DNA of 64,000 nt from Mycobacterium sp. DL99 (GTDB taxonomy: Bacteria; Actinomycetota; Actinomycetes; Mycobacteriales; Mycobacteriaceae). Below are positions 18,503 through 28,454 of the stretch, in pieces. The stretch spans positions 2,415,655 through 2,479,654 of the forward strand of contig NZ_SJOM01000007.1 of assembly GCF_004762045.1 (NCBI RefSeq). Reading direction: 5' to 3'. The translations under genes and the position numbers were made by a program. Every line of letters starts with the position of its first letter. The stretch's first letter is position 1. A model generated the notes under the pieces. That model was given only the letters and a program-made list of their open reading frames with translations. It searched no databases and was not told the DNA's origin.

Positions 18503-19624
18503 CTAGAGAGTGCGGCAGACGGCAGCGGCCGCACGGGCCAACGCGGCCGGGCCGTCACGTAAGGCCTGATCCAGCGGAGTGCCCGGTGCGGTGATGGCCA
18601 CCAGTTTCTCGACGCCGTTGGCCAGCAGTACATCGGCGTCGGCCGCCACCCGGCCGGCGAATATCACCACCCGCGCACCGGTACGCACGGCTACCCGGGC
18701 GACACCGAACGGTGTCTTGCCCAACATGGTCTGGGCGTCCACGCTGCCTTCGCCGGTGAACACCCAGGCCGCCCCGGCCAGCGACTGTTCCAGTCCCACG
18801 GCTTGGGCGATCACGTCGACACCCGGCGCACATTCGGCGGCAAGGAATTCCATCAGGCCGAAGCCCAGGCCGCCGGCGGCACCAGAGCCGGGACGGTCAG
18901 GCCGGGCGTGACCGAGCGCAGCGCCGGTCACCGCGACCAGGCGGGTCAGCGCGGCTTCGAGAATCTCGACGTCGTCAGGTGTGGCACCCTTCTGCGGGCC
19001 GAAAACTGCACTGGCACCACCGGTTCCGAGCAGCGGTGCGGTGACGTCGGACGCAATCCGGATGTGAGTGTCAGCCAGTCGGAGATCCAGACCCGAGACA
19101 TCGATGTGCCGGAGCCGGGCGAGGGCCGCGCCGCCCGGCGGTAGTGCGGCACCCGCGGCGTCGGTGAAGGAGACGCCGAGGGCGGTGAGCATGCCGGCCC
19201 CGCCGTCATTCGTCGCCGATCCACCGATCCCGATCAGCAGCTCGGCCGCGCCGTGGTCCAGCGCCGCGATGATCAGCTGGCCTACCCCGAACGTGCTGGC
19301 GCGCAGGATGTCTCGATCCGCCGGAGCCACCAGCTCCAGGCCCGAGGCGCTGGCCATCTCGATCACGGCCAGGCGGCGCTCGGCGATGTAGCCATAGGTG
19401 GCGCGGACCGGCCGACCCAGTGGATCGCTGACCTCGACCGTGACGCGGTCTCCGCCGAGCGCGTCGACGACGGCGTCTACCGTCCCTTCGCCGCCGTCGG
19501 CCATCGGTACCCCGATGCACTCGGCGTCGGGCAGTACCGACCGGATGCCCTCGCGCATCGCTGCCACCGCTTGCGACGCGGTCATCGACTCCTTGAACGA
19601 GTCCGGGGCCAGAACGATCTTCAT
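18503..19624 (-). CDS. Glycerate kinase
   Basis: A 373-residue glycerate kinase of the GarK/GlxK family, which phosphorylates D-glycerate to 2- or 3-phosphoglycerate. Signatures are MKIVLAPDSFKESMTASQA at the N-terminus, GVPMADGGEGTVDA, the glycine-rich IGIGGSATNDGGAGML, and a C-terminal VFTGEGSVDAQTMLGKTP. It probably feeds glycerate from glyoxylate or aldarate breakdown into glycolysis. It appears to be a single-gene unit. Confidence 0.9.
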   Translation of the reverse strand: MKIVLAPDSFKESMTASQAVAAMREGIRSVLPDAECIGVPMADGGEGTVDAVVDALGGDRVTVEVSDPLGRPVRATYGYIAERRLAVIEMASASGLELVAPADRDILRASTFGVGQLIIAALDHGAAELLIGIGGSATNDGGAGMLTALGVSFTDAAGAALPPGGAALARLRHIDVSGLDLRLADTHIRIASDVTAPLLGTGGASAVFGPQKGATPDDVEILEAALTRLVAVTGAALGHARPDRPGSGAAGGLGFGLMEFLAAECAPGVDVIAQAVGLEQSLAGAAWVFTGEGSVDAQTMLGKTPFGVARVAVRTGARVVIFAGRVAADADVLLANGVEKLVAITAPGTPLDQALRDGPAALARAAAAVCRTL

Positions 19625-19676
19625 GCGCCTGGGACATTACCGACTGCGCGGCCGTTCGGCGCGCCACGCGCGCCCC

Positions 19677-20108
19677 TCAGATCACCGCCTGGGCCAGGAG
19701 TCGCTTGAGTTCGCGTCGCTGCAGGGGGTCGAGCCGGTCGAGCACATTGTCCTCGGCGGCGAGCACTGCCGCTTCGGCGCGTTTGAGCAATTCGGCTCCC
19801 TCGGCCGTCAGTTCGGCCGGGAGTGCCCGTCCCGAATTGACGGTGGCGGGTCTGCGTACCGCATCGCGGTCCTGCAGGCCGCGCAGCACGTTGTTCATGG
19901 CCTGCGGTGAGACGTTGGTGTGGCGGGCGAGCTCGGCGTTGGACTGGCCGGGAAACAGAGACAGCACTCGCAGGCAGACGAATTCGGGCAGCGTGAGTCC
20001 GAGTGGCTGCAGCTGCGCGGTGACCTTCGGCTGCAGCACCGCGACGACGCGGTACATCAGGTATCCGAGTGGCTGCTCCTCGAGGGTGCCCCCCGTTTCG
20101 GAGTTCAT
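19677..20108 (-). CDS. MarR-family regulator (Rv2887-like)
   Basis: A 143-residue winged-helix repressor. The core PLGYLMYRVVAVLQPKV, LGLTLPEFVCLRVLS and ARHTNVSPQAMNNVLRGLQ closely resembles M. tuberculosis Rv2887 as I recall it, and the gene lies in the same region. Loss of Rv2887 derepresses the methyltransferase gene Rv0560c, causing resistance to some N-methylatable compounds. Here a similar methyltransferase is directly divergent. ATG at 20108 gives the Rv2887-like N-terminus; ATG at 20117 and TTG at 20132 are also in frame. No Shine-Dalgarno is visible, so the mRNA may be leaderless. Confidence 0.87.
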   Translation of the reverse strand: MNSETGGTLEEQPLGYLMYRVVAVLQPKVTAQLQPLGLTLPEFVCLRVLSLFPGQSNAELARHTNVSPQAMNNVLRGLQDRDAVRRPATVNSGRALPAELTAEGAELLKRAEAAVLAAEDNVLDRLDPLQRRELKRLLAQAVI

Positions 20109-20118
20109 ATCAAGCATA

Positions 20119-20846
<728 letters not shown>

Positions 20847-20992
20847 TTGCCGGTTGACCTGCGCCCGCCGGCGACACTCGGTCCGCGAAGGCTCCCCCCA
20901 CTAGGTGTGTTGCCCGCCATAAGGCAGGATGGAGAGGCCGTCCAGGGGTAACCCGGGTGGCTCTCTACATGCGAGGAGTGCCGAGGAGACCG

Positions 20993-21742
20993 ATGGCGGA
21001 TCCGAATATCGCCGGCGAGGGCGCAGCACCCATTCGTCCCTTCTACACGAGGGTTCTGCTGAAGCTTGGCGGAGAGATGTTCGGCGGTGGCCAGGTCGGC
21101 CTCGACCCCGACGTCGTGCACCAGGTTGCCCGCCAGATCGCCGCAGTGGTGCGCAGCGGCGTCCAGGTCGCGGTCGTGATCGGCGGCGGCAACTTCTTCC
21201 GTGGCGCCCAACTGCAGCAGCGCGGCATGGAACGCACGCGCAGCGACTACATGGGCATGCTCGGAACCGTGATGAACAGCCTTGCGCTGCAGGACTTCCT
21301 GCAGAAAGAGGGCATCGATACCCGCGTGCAGACCGCCATCACCATGGGGCAGGTCGCCGAGCCGTACATCCCGTTGCGGGCCGTGCGGCACCTGGAAAAG
21401 GGCCGCGTCGTCATCTTCGGTGCCGGCATGGGCCTCCCGTACTTCTCCACTGACACCACCGCCGCGCAGCGGGCTCTGGAAATCGGGGCCGAGGTGGTGC
21501 TGATGGCCAAGGCCGTCGACGGCGTCTACACCGCCGACCCGCGCGAGGATCCGAACGCCGAGCTTCTCACCGAGGTCAGCCATCGCGAGGTCATCGATCG
21601 CGGCCTGCGGGTCGCCGATGCCACCGCCTTCAGTTTGTGCATGGACAACCGGATGCCGATGCTGGTGTTCAACCTGCTCACCGAAGGCAATATCGCCCGC
21701 GCGGTGGCGGGTGAGAAGATCGGAACACTGGTCACCACCTGA
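20993..21742 (+). CDS. pyrH: UMP kinase
   Basis: Uridylate kinase, which makes UDP from UMP and ATP, 249 residues. Family blocks are [55 protein letters not shown] and [15 protein letters not shown] at 20993 is preceded by GAGGAG and matches the family length; a GTG at 20957 is in frame but adds twelve unconserved residues. It is followed by frr with a 22-bp gap, the usual bacterial order. Confidence 0.96.
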   Translation: MADPNIAGEGAAPIRPFYTRVLLKLGGEMFGGGQVGLDPDVVHQVARQIAAVVRSGVQVAVVIGGGNFFRGAQLQQRGMERTRSDYMGMLGTVMNSLALQDFLQKEGIDTRVQTAITMGQVAEPYIPLRAVRHLEKGRVVIFGAGMGLPYFSTDTTAAQRALEIGAEVVLMAKAVDGVYTADPREDPNAELLTEVSHREVIDRGLRVADATAFSLCMDNRMPMLVFNLLTEGNIARAVAGEKIGTLVTT

Positions 21743-21764
21743 ACGGGAAACGGGAGAAGCCGAC

Positions 21765-22322
21765 GTGATCGACGAAACTCTCTTCGACGCTGAAGAGAAG
21801 ATGGAAAAGGCCGTGAGTGTGGCCCGTGACGACCTGTCCGCCATTCGGACCGGCCGGGCCAATCCGGGCATGTTCTCCCGCATCAATATCGACTACTACG
21901 GGTCGATGACGCCGATCACGCAGATGGCGAGCATCAACGTCCCCGAGGCGCGCATGGTCGTCATCAAGCCCTACGAGGCGGGACAGCTCAAGCCGATCGA
22001 GGACGCGATCCGCAACTCCGACCTCGGGGTCAACCCGACCAACGACGGCAGCATCATCCGGATCTCCATCCCGCAGCTCACTGAGGAACGCCGCCGCGAC
22101 CTGGTCAAACAGGCCAAGTCCAAGGGCGAGGACGCCAAGGTGTCGGTGCGCAACATCCGCCGCAAGGCCATGGAGGAGCTCAGCCGGATCAAGAAGGACG
22201 GCGAGGCCGGCGAGGACGAGGTCGGGCGGGCCGAGAAGGACCTCGACAAGTCCACCCACACCTACACCAGCCAGATCGATGACCTGGTCAAGCACAAGGA
22301 AGGCGAACTGCTGGAGGTCTAG
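21765..22322 (+). CDS. frr: Ribosome recycling factor
   Basis: Ribosome recycling factor, 185 residues, the standard length. It splits post-termination ribosomes with EF-G. The N-terminal helix ([20 protein letters not shown]) and [21 protein letters not shown] lead into the three-helix bundle, with [21 protein letters not shown] near the C-terminal half. The start is GTG with GGGAGAAG upstream. It is part of a pyrH-frr-cdsA operon. Confidence 0.97.
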   Translation: MIDETLFDAEEKMEKAVSVARDDLSAIRTGRANPGMFSRINIDYYGSMTPITQMASINVPEARMVVIKPYEAGQLKPIEDAIRNSDLGVNPTNDGSIIRISIPQLTEERRRDLVKQAKSKGEDAKVSVRNIRRKAMEELSRIKKDGEAGEDEVGRAEKDLDKSTHTYTSQIDDLVKHKEGELLEV

Positions 22323-22345
22323 AGGCCGATCAGCAAATACCTTTC

Positions 22346-23200
22346 GTGACAAACGCACCGGTCGGAGAACCGCAGAAAAAACAGTCCCGGGCCGGCCGTA
22401 ACCTTCCGGCCGCCATCGCCGTCGGCGCCGTCCTCGGCGCCATGGCGATCGGTACGCTCCTGTTCGCGCCGATGTGGTGGCTGCCGTTGCTCGCGGTGGC
22501 CATCGCCATCGCCACTCACGAGGTGATCCGGCGGCTGAGCGAACAGGGTTACGCGCTGCCCACCGTCCCGCTGTTACTCGGTGGTCAGGCGATGATCTGG
22601 CTGACCTGGCCGTTCGGCGCGCTCGGACTGCTGGGTGCCTACGGCGGGACGATCGTCGTCTGCATGGTGTGGCGTCTGGTCGGTCAGGGGCTGGACCAGC
22701 AACCGGTGAATTACCTGCGCGATATCGCCGCGACGGTCCTGCTTGCCACGTGGGTGCCGTTGTTCGCGGCGTTCACCGCGCTACTCATCTTCGCCGATCA
22801 CGGCGGAGTCCGGGTGTTCATCATCATCGTGACGGTCGTCTTCGCCGACATCGGTGGCTATGTCGCTGGCGTCCTGTTCGGCAAGCATCTGCTGGCGCCG
22901 GCGATCAGCCCCAAGAAGTCCTGGGAGGGTCTCGGCGGTTCGCTGTTGTTCGGTATCGCCGCCGCCGTTTTTTCGGTGGTGTTTCTGCTGGACAAGCCCG
23001 CGTGGGTGGGCGCGCCGCTGGGCTTGCTGCTGGTCATCACCGGCGTGCTCGGCGACCTGGTCGAATCGCAGATCAAGCGTGACCTCGGGATCAAGGACAT
23101 GGGCACGCTGCTGCCCGGTCACGGTGGAATCATGGATCGCATCGACGCGATGTTGCCCGCGGCCGTCGTCGGCTGGATTGTGCTGACCCTGCTGGCGTGA
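22346..23200 (+). CDS. cdsA: Phosphatidate cytidylyltransferase (CDP-diacylglycerol synthase)
   Basis: Integral membrane enzyme of 284 residues that makes CDP-diacylglycerol from phosphatidate and CTP for phospholipid synthesis. It has about seven predicted membrane spans after a short cytoplasmic N-terminus. The CdsA signature SQIKRDLGIKDMGTLLPGHG continues into GIMDRIDAM, and ISPKKSWEG is the second conserved block. Start is GTG, 23 bp after frr. Confidence 0.95.
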   Translation: MTNAPVGEPQKKQSRAGRNLPAAIAVGAVLGAMAIGTLLFAPMWWLPLLAVAIAIATHEVIRRLSEQGYALPTVPLLLGGQAMIWLTWPFGALGLLGAYGGTIVVCMVWRLVGQGLDQQPVNYLRDIAATVLLATWVPLFAAFTALLIFADHGGVRVFIIIVTVVFADIGGYVAGVLFGKHLLAPAISPKKSWEGLGGSLLFGIAAAVFSVVFLLDKPAWVGAPLGLLLVITGVLGDLVESQIKRDLGIKDMGTLLPGHGGIMDRIDAMLPAAVVGWIVLTLLA

Positions 23201-23241
23201 GGCGCGGCAGCCGCGCGTCACGACGCGCGGCCGACCATCGC

Positions 23242-23925
23242 CTACCGGGATGGTTGCGACGCCGGCGCGTAGACGTACCGGCTGGTGGGGACCGAGTCCA
23301 GGTTGGTGTGTGCCCCGAACCGGGTCACACTCTCGATCATCAGACCGAGGCGTCGCTGCAACTCGGCATCGTCGCCGCCGCTGCCGTAGAAAGCGTGCGG
23401 GTCGGTCATGGCCGCCATCGGGAACAGCTCCTCAACCAGGGCGTCGACCCGCTCCTCACCGAGAACCGTGCGCAGCACCCGGTTCTGCACGTAGCCGAAG
23501 GTCGCCTGCGTCTCGATGGCCACCGTGGTGTGCTGTCCCTGCCAGCGGTGCAGCCACTCTTGGGGGGTGAGGTCGGCGGGGATTCGCAGGAATCCGATCT
23601 GGGCGAGCGCCGGGGTGCGTTGCCCATCGGCGACCGGCGGTGGCACCAACCGCACCGTTTCCTCGACCTCCCACCCCACGCAGTGATCGGCGACCCCGGA
23701 CAGCAGTTCGGAGATCGCGGTCGGCTCGGCCTCGGTCCAGATGCTGACCACCGCGTTCACCGGAGTGTCGAACGCCGTGATGCGCAGCTGTGTGGGGGCG
23801 ACATCGGCATCGTCCACATTGACCTGCAGACGGCTCGCGCCGGCCGCGTGGATCGCCTCGCGCAGCTGCGGTGCATGCAGCACCCGATCGAGATCCGGGC
23901 CCCACAGCGCGTACATGAACTTCAT
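23242..23925 (-). CDS. EthD-domain protein
   Basis: A 227-residue protein with the dimeric alpha/beta-barrel EthD fold (MKFMYALWGPDLDRVLHAP and a second half around FLRIPADLTPQEWLHRWQGQHT). EthD proteins accompany P450 or other oxidative catabolic systems, often with unclear chemistry. ATG at 23925 has AGAGGGA 7 bp upstream; an ATG at 23955 that overlaps the previous stop (ATGA) is the alternative. It is the last gene of a three-gene operon with an SMP-30 lactonase and an aminotransferase. Confidence 0.7.
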   Translation of the reverse strand: MKFMYALWGPDLDRVLHAPQLREAIHAAGASRLQVNVDDADVAPTQLRITAFDTPVNAVVSIWTEAEPTAISELLSGVADHCVGWEVEETVRLVPPPVADGQRTPALAQIGFLRIPADLTPQEWLHRWQGQHTTVAIETQATFGYVQNRVLRTVLGEERVDALVEELFPMAAMTDPHAFYGSGGDDAELQRRLGLMIESVTRFGAHTNLDSVPTSRYVYAPASQPSR

Positions 23926-23951
23926 GGCTTGTCCCTCTTTCGAAATGTCGG

Positions 23952-24794
23952 TCATGCGATCGCCTCGTCGAGCTCGATCGCCAGGATGGCGCCCGATCGC
24001 GGGGTGCCGGTGTCCGTCGGTGCCACCGACGTCGAGGCGCAGATGTAGAGCGTGCGACCCTGCGTCCCGCCGAGCTGGCAGGCCACCGGGTACCAGTTCC
24101 CGGTGCCGATGACATGGGTCTGTTCGCCGGTCCGGTCAACGCGGACAACGGCATTGGAGTTGGGCGAGGCGAACCACACCGCACCGCTGGGGTCGGCACA
24201 GATCCCGTCGGGAACCCTCCGTCCGAGGTCGGCGAACACCTGTTGGTCGGACAGGGTGCCGTCGGGATCCCGGCGAAAGCTGGTGAGCCGGCGGGCCAGT
24301 GACTCGGCGAGGATGAGCCGGGTTCCGCCGTCGGCCAAGGCCATGCCGTTGGGCACCAGCACGTCACCGGAGACCACCTGAACCGCGCCGTTCATGTCCA
24401 CCCTGATGAGTTTCGTCGGGGTGGGGGAGCCCCCTTCGTAGTAGTCGAAGCCGATGTCGCCGATGTAGGCCCGGCCGGCATCGTCGACCAACATGTCATT
24501 GCTCGGTCCGCGGTGATACGGCGACAGATCGGCCACCGTCGTGGTGGTCTGACCGTCATAACGCAACAGTTTCCGGTTCAGCATGGACACCACCAGCAGA
24601 TCGCCGTCAGGCGTCCAACCGAGGCCCGACGGCCGGCCGGCGACATCGAGTACCGGCTCGCACGCCTGCCCGGGCACCAGCCGGAACACGGTGCCTGCGT
24701 GCTGGTCGGAGAACCACAGCGCGCCGTCGTGCCAGCGCGGGCACTCCGGGAAGATCAGACCCTCGGCGACGGCCCGAGGGCCGTCCGCGATCAC
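23952..24794 (-). CDS. SMP-30/gluconolactonase-like hydrolase
   Basis: A 280-residue six-bladed beta-propeller of the SMP-30/gluconolactonase/LRE family, which opens lactones using a divalent metal. Typical features are the N-terminal EGLIFPECPRWHDGALWFSDQ with the metal-ligand Glu, the repeated DxxGRAY-like blades (VDDAGRAYIGDIGFDYY), and LVPNGMALADGG and PDGICADPSGAVWFA. It overlaps the aminotransferase stop by 4 bp, indicating coupled translation. Confidence 0.82.
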   Translation of the reverse strand: MIADGPRAVAEGLIFPECPRWHDGALWFSDQHAGTVFRLVPGQACEPVLDVAGRPSGLGWTPDGDLLVVSMLNRKLLRYDGQTTTTVADLSPYHRGPSNDMLVDDAGRAYIGDIGFDYYEGGSPTPTKLIRVDMNGAVQVVSGDVLVPNGMALADGGTRLILAESLARRLTSFRRDPDGTLSDQQVFADLGRRVPDGICADPSGAVWFASPNSNAVVRVDRTGEQTHVIGTGNWYPVACQLGGTQGRTLYICASTSVAPTDTGTPRSGAILAIELDEAIA

Positions 24795-26053
24795 TTGATC
24801 ACCGATTCACGGATGGCCTCGCCGAGAATTGCTATGCCCCTTCGCATTTCCTCGTCATCGACGTGGCTGTAGGCCAGCCGCAGATACCCTGCCCCGTCGG
24901 AAGCGGCGCTGTCGATCATGAACCGCTCGCCCGGGCGGAAAGCCACGCCGCCCTCGGCGGAGCGGCGTCGAACCTCGCGCCAGTCGACCTGATCGGACAG
25001 CTTGAGCCACAGGTAGAAGCCGCCCTCGGGGACTGAGAACGTCACCCAGGAACCGCAGTGTTCCCGAACCGCGGCCACCGCGACATCGAGCTTGCGCCGG
25101 TACACGTCGTTGGCGCGGTCGATCTGCTTGTCGAAGTCACCGGATGCGACGAACCGCGCCAAGGCCCGGCAGGTCCACAGGCTCGGGCCCAAGTCCTGCC
25201 GTACCGAACCCAATCCGGTGATCAGGTCCTGCGGTCCGGTCATCCACCCGATTCGCAGCGCAGGTGCCACGGTCTTGCTGAAGCCGTGTGACTGCATCAC
25301 CCTGCCGGTGGTGTCCATCGACAGCAGCGTGGGAATCGGCTCGCCGTGGTAGCGCAGGTCGCCGTAGATGTTGTCCTCGATGATCAGGAAGTCGTACTCC
25401 TGCGCCAGCTCCAGGATGCGTCGGCGTCGCGGTTCCGACGTCGAAACGCAGGTCGGGAGCTGGAAGGTGGCGACGATGTACAGCAGCTTCGGGACCACCC
25501 CCGCGGCGGCCATTTCCGCCAGACGCGCCGACAGCGCGTCGGGATCGAGGCCGTCCGCGTCGATTGCCACGGGCCGAATGTCGGCGCCGCGCATTTTCGC
25601 GTACCGCAGCGCGTAGGGGAATGTTGCGGCCTCGACCAGCACGCCGTCGCCGGGGTTGACCAGCGCGTTGATCGCCAGGGCAATGGCCTGCACCGAACCG
25701 GAGGTGATGATCAGGTTGTCCGGGCCCAGGTCGGTGCGCGCATTGCGCTCACCCAGCCACCGCGCCAGTTCGCGGCGCAGGTGCAGACTGCCCAGGACCA
25801 GCTCGGTATAGCCGGTATTGCCGTACACGATCTGGTCGCCGGGTCCGTCGACGTCCAGCGACACGTACTCCAGTGCGCGCGCCCCGTCGTGGGCGAGAAC
25901 GTCGCTGTGCAGGTGATCAAGCGTGGCTATCGGGAATGTCTCTGCGGACGGAATCCCTTGGTCGAAGTTGAAGGTGACCGGTACCGGGTCCTGCGGGGGC
26001 ACGAAGGGTGCCACGCGCGCGATGTCGGATAAGAACTTCTGAACGTCGACCAC
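24791..26053 (-). CDS. PLP-dependent aminotransferase (class I/II)
   Basis: A 420-residue fold-type I aminotransferase related to the 2-aminoadipate transaminase / MocR catalytic domain group but without a DNA-binding domain. The PLP lysine is in SHGFSKTVAPALRIGWM, and earlier blocks are LIITSGSVQAIALAINALV and FLIIEDNIYGDLRY. GTG at 26053 is preferred because AAGGAG lies 9 bp upstream; an ATG at 26089 precedes that site. It heads an operon with SMP-30 and EthD genes and is divergent from a TetR gene that probably controls it. Confidence 0.82.
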   Translation of the reverse strand: MVDVQKFLSDIARVAPFVPPQDPVPVTFNFDQGIPSAETFPIATLDHLHSDVLAHDGARALEYVSLDVDGPGDQIVYGNTGYTELVLGSLHLRRELARWLGERNARTDLGPDNLIITSGSVQAIALAINALVNPGDGVLVEAATFPYALRYAKMRGADIRPVAIDADGLDPDALSARLAEMAAAGVVPKLLYIVATFQLPTCVSTSEPRRRRILELAQEYDFLIIEDNIYGDLRYHGEPIPTLLSMDTTGRVMQSHGFSKTVAPALRIGWMTGPQDLITGLGSVRQDLGPSLWTCRALARFVASGDFDKQIDRANDVYRRKLDVAVAAVREHCGSWVTFSVPEGGFYLWLKLSDQVDWREVRRRSAEGGVAFRPGERFMIDSAASDGAGYLRLAYSHVDDEEMRRGIAILGEAIRESVIK

Positions 26054-26104
26054 GTCGCACGGCTCCTTCGTGTTTGTTCGATGACACATTTACAGTTGGC
26101 TGCG

Positions 26105-26731
26105 ATGAGTGAGGCTGTCGAGGTTCCCGGAAGGCGTCCTGCGGTTCAGCGACGCAGTCAGGTGACGGCTTCCCGGGTGCTCGATGCCGCGCTGGAAATC
26201 CTGGCCGAGTCGGGGGCGCAGGGCTTGACCATCGCCGCGGTCAGTGAGCGCTCCGGAGTCTCCAACGGCGCCATCTACCATCGCTTCGCCGACCGTCGGC
26301 AGCTCCTGGTCGAAGCCCATGCCAGGTTTTTGAACCGGCTCAGCGAATCCAGCGAATACCGTTCGGCGCCTTGGTATCCAGCCACGGACAGGCAAGTGTT
26401 CGTGTCGGGCTTCGTGGCCATGTTCCTGACTGCTGTCGCGGACAATCGTGCTCTGCTCTTTGTCTTCGTCAGTCTCGGCCGGGCGGATTCGGACATGTGG
26501 GCGGACGGAGTCGAGTGGAGCCGGTCCTTGGCGCGGGATTTCGGCCGGGTGCTCACGGAGCGATTCGGGTGCAGCGCCGCCGCTGCCGACACCGCATTCC
26601 GGATGGTGTACTCCTACGCGTTTCTGCCGGCTGTGTTCGGCAGTGACGAAATTACTTCGGTTGCAATGGACTCGGCCGTCCGTGCCGAACATCTGGCGAC
26701 CGCCGTGGAGGCTGTCCTGGAACGGCACTGA
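26105..26731 (+). CDS. TetR-family transcriptional regulator
   Basis: A 208-residue TetR repressor with the helix-turn-helix VLDAALEILAESGAQGLTIAA and SGVSNGAIYHRFADRRQL, plus a helical ligand domain. It is divergent from the aminotransferase-SMP-30-EthD operon with about 50 bp between starts, so it is the likely regulator. ATG at 26105 gives a normal N-terminus; the ATG at 26081 is also possible. No Shine-Dalgarno is evident. Confidence 0.8.
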   Translation: MSEAVEVPGRRPAVQRRSQVTASRVLDAALEILAESGAQGLTIAAVSERSGVSNGAIYHRFADRRQLLVEAHARFLNRLSESSEYRSAPWYPATDRQVFVSGFVAMFLTAVADNRALLFVFVSLGRADSDMWADGVEWSRSLARDFGRVLTERFGCSAAAADTAFRMVYSYAFLPAVFGSDEITSVAMDSAVRAEHLATAVEAVLERH

Positions 26732-26781
26732 TTGACCCTCTCGTGCACTCTCGCATCAAAACAGAGCGCTCACTCTGGTTT

Positions 26782-26795
26782 TAGAACACGTTACA
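26782..26795. promoter_or_regulatory. KstR-like palindrome upstream of rlmN
   Basis: TAGAACACGTTACA fits the pattern TnnAACnnGTTnnA that I recall for KstR, the TetR repressor of mycobacterial cholesterol catabolism. It lies 51 bp after a TetR gene and 50 bp before rlmN. Other TetR proteins bind similar sequences, and neither neighbour is a known KstR target, so the factor is uncertain. Confidence 0.4.
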
Positions 26796-26844
26796 ACTCG
26801 GCGGTGTTCACGCGCAATGACGGTGCTGGGATACTGGACGTGTT

Positions 26845-27951
26845 ATGTCTGCTGAAAGTAAGCCGTTACCGCTGGTCTTCGACGCCCCGCGACGTGCCAT
26901 GCCGCCGCGGCACCTTGCCGACCTCGACGAGGACGGCCGGGCCGAGGCGGTCGCCGAGCTGGGGTTGCCGAAGTTCCGCGGCAAGCAGCTGGCCAACCAG
27001 TACTACGGCAGACTCATCGCCGACCCGCAGCAGATGACCGATCTGCCGGCCGCGGTGCGCGACCAGGTGGCCGAGGCCCTGTTCCCGACGCTGATCGATC
27101 CGGTGAAGCAGATCCAGTGCGATGCGGGGGAGACCCGCAAGACCCTGTGGCGTGCGGTTGACGGCACGACCTTCGAGTCCGTGCTGATGCGCTACCCGCA
27201 GCGCAACACCGTGTGCATCTCCTCGCAGGCCGGCTGCGGCATGGCCTGCCCGTTCTGCGCGACCGGCCAGGGCGGCCTCAAGCGCAACCTGTCCACCGCC
27301 GAGATTCTGGAGCAGGTCCGGTCAGCGTCGTCGGCCATGCGCTTGGAGCATGACGGTCGGTTGTCGAACATCGTGTTCATGGGCATGGGGGAGCCCCTGG
27401 CCAACTACAACCGGGTGCTGGCCGCGGTGCGGCGCATCATCGCCCCGCCGCCGAACGGCTTCGGCATCAGCGCCCGGTCGGTGACGGTGTCGACGGTGGG
27501 CCTCGCCCCGGCCATCCGGAAACTGGCCGACGAGCGCCTCGGTGTCACACTGGCCGTGTCCCTGCACACCCCCGACGACGAACTGCGCGACACCCTGGTT
27601 CCGGTGAACAACCGGTGGAGCGTCGACGAGGTCCTCGATGCCGCGCGCTATTACGCCGACGTCACCGGCCGGCGGGTGTCCATCGAGTACGCGCTGATTC
27701 GTGACATCAACGACCAGCCTTGGCGCGCAGACCTTTTGGGGAAGAAACTGCACAGCAAGCTGGGGCAGCTGGTGCATGTGAACCTGATTCCGCTCAACCC
27801 CACCCCGGGCAGCAAGTGGGATGCCAGCCCCAAGCCGGTCGAGCGGGAGTTCGTCAAGCGCGTCCAGGCCAAGGGAGTGTCGTGCACTGTGCGTGATACC
27901 CGGGGCCTGGAAATCGCCGCGGCCTGTGGCCAGTTGGCCGCCGAGGGCTAG
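26845..27951 (+). CDS. rlmN: 23S rRNA / tRNA adenine-C2 methyltransferase RlmN
   Basis: Radical-SAM enzyme of 368 residues that methylates C2 of A2503 in 23S rRNA and A37 in some tRNAs. The cluster motif is CGMACPFC with Cys131, Cys135 and Cys138. The acceptor cysteine is probably Cys347 in SCTVRDTRG, and [15 protein letters not shown] is a family block. In M. tuberculosis the gene is around Rv2880c. It seems to be transcribed alone and ends in a long hairpin. Confidence 0.95.
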   Translation: MSAESKPLPLVFDAPRRAMPPRHLADLDEDGRAEAVAELGLPKFRGKQLANQYYGRLIADPQQMTDLPAAVRDQVAEALFPTLIDPVKQIQCDAGETRKTLWRAVDGTTFESVLMRYPQRNTVCISSQAGCGMACPFCATGQGGLKRNLSTAEILEQVRSASSAMRLEHDGRLSNIVFMGMGEPLANYNRVLAAVRRIIAPPPNGFGISARSVTVSTVGLAPAIRKLADERLGVTLAVSLHTPDDELRDTLVPVNNRWSVDEVLDAARYYADVTGRRVSIEYALIRDINDQPWRADLLGKKLHSKLGQLVHVNLIPLNPTPGSKWDASPKPVEREFVKRVQAKGVSCTVRDTRGLEIAAACGQLAAEG

Positions 27952-27960
27952 TTTTCTGCG

Positions 27961-28018
27961 CCGAGACTGCGCCCAGATCGCGTTTTCGCGGAAATTGGCG
28001 ATCTGTACGCAGTGTCGG
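27961..28018. terminator. Long imperfect hairpin after rlmN
   Basis: Arms at 27961-27981 and 27998-28018 pair at 18 of 21 positions around a 16-nt loop. The core CCGAGACTGC recurs in inverted form at 28029-28038 (GCAGTCTCGG). The gap lies between convergent genes, so it could stop both transcripts. The repeated core also hints at a dispersed mycobacterial intergenic repeat. Confidence 0.5.
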
Positions 28019-28046
28019 TGGGCTGTATGCAGTCTCGGCAGCCGGC

Positions 28047-28454
28047 CTATCCCGGCGGGTTGGTGAACCAGAGATTCTCCTCGCGCAGGCTCCGGCTGCG
28101 CCAGCCGTCGGGCATGCGCGCCAGCTCATGGTGGTAGTAGCCGCCGCACGCGCTGATCTCGGCCATCCCCGGTAACTGCATGGGGTTGTAGAACATCGCC
28201 CGTACCGTCGCGGTGTCGCCGTCGGTTTCGAGGATCTCGATGTTGGTGATGTAGTGCATGCTCCACGGGATCACCCCGAAGTTCGCGGAGAACCAGTCGA
28301 CGACTTCGTCGCGGGTGCCCACGGTGGCGCCTGCCGACGAGTAGTCGATGTGGGCGTCCTCGGTGAACACCGAGCGGTACAGCTCCCAGTCCTTGGAATC
28401 GACGGCCCGGGCGTACCGGTACAGCAGCGCCGAGATGTCGGAGTACTCACTCAC
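28047..28454 (-). CDS. SnoaL-like (NTF2-fold) nuclear transport factor 2 family protein
   Basis: A 135-residue cone-shaped NTF2-fold protein. SDISALLYRYARAVDSKDWELYRSVF, EDAHIDYSSAG and HYITNIEI are typical of the SnoaL_4-like group, which includes dehydratases, isomerases and limonene-epoxide-hydrolase relatives. Its GTG start overlaps the stop of the aldehyde dehydrogenase gene by 3 bp, so the two are translationally coupled. Exact chemistry is not clear. It is the far end of the catabolic block. Confidence 0.75.
   Translation of the reverse strand: MSEYSDISALLYRYARAVDSKDWELYRSVFTEDAHIDYSSAGATVGTRDEVVDWFSANFGVIPWSMHYITNIEILETDGDTATVRAMFYNPMQLPGMAEISACGGYYHHELARMPDGWRSRSLREENLWFTNPPG

Noticed and set aside
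26087..26116. CATTTACA with a 14-bp spacer as a seventh copy of the shared element
   Set aside because: The second arm reads GTGAGGCT and does not match TGTCACGC or TGTAAAGC.
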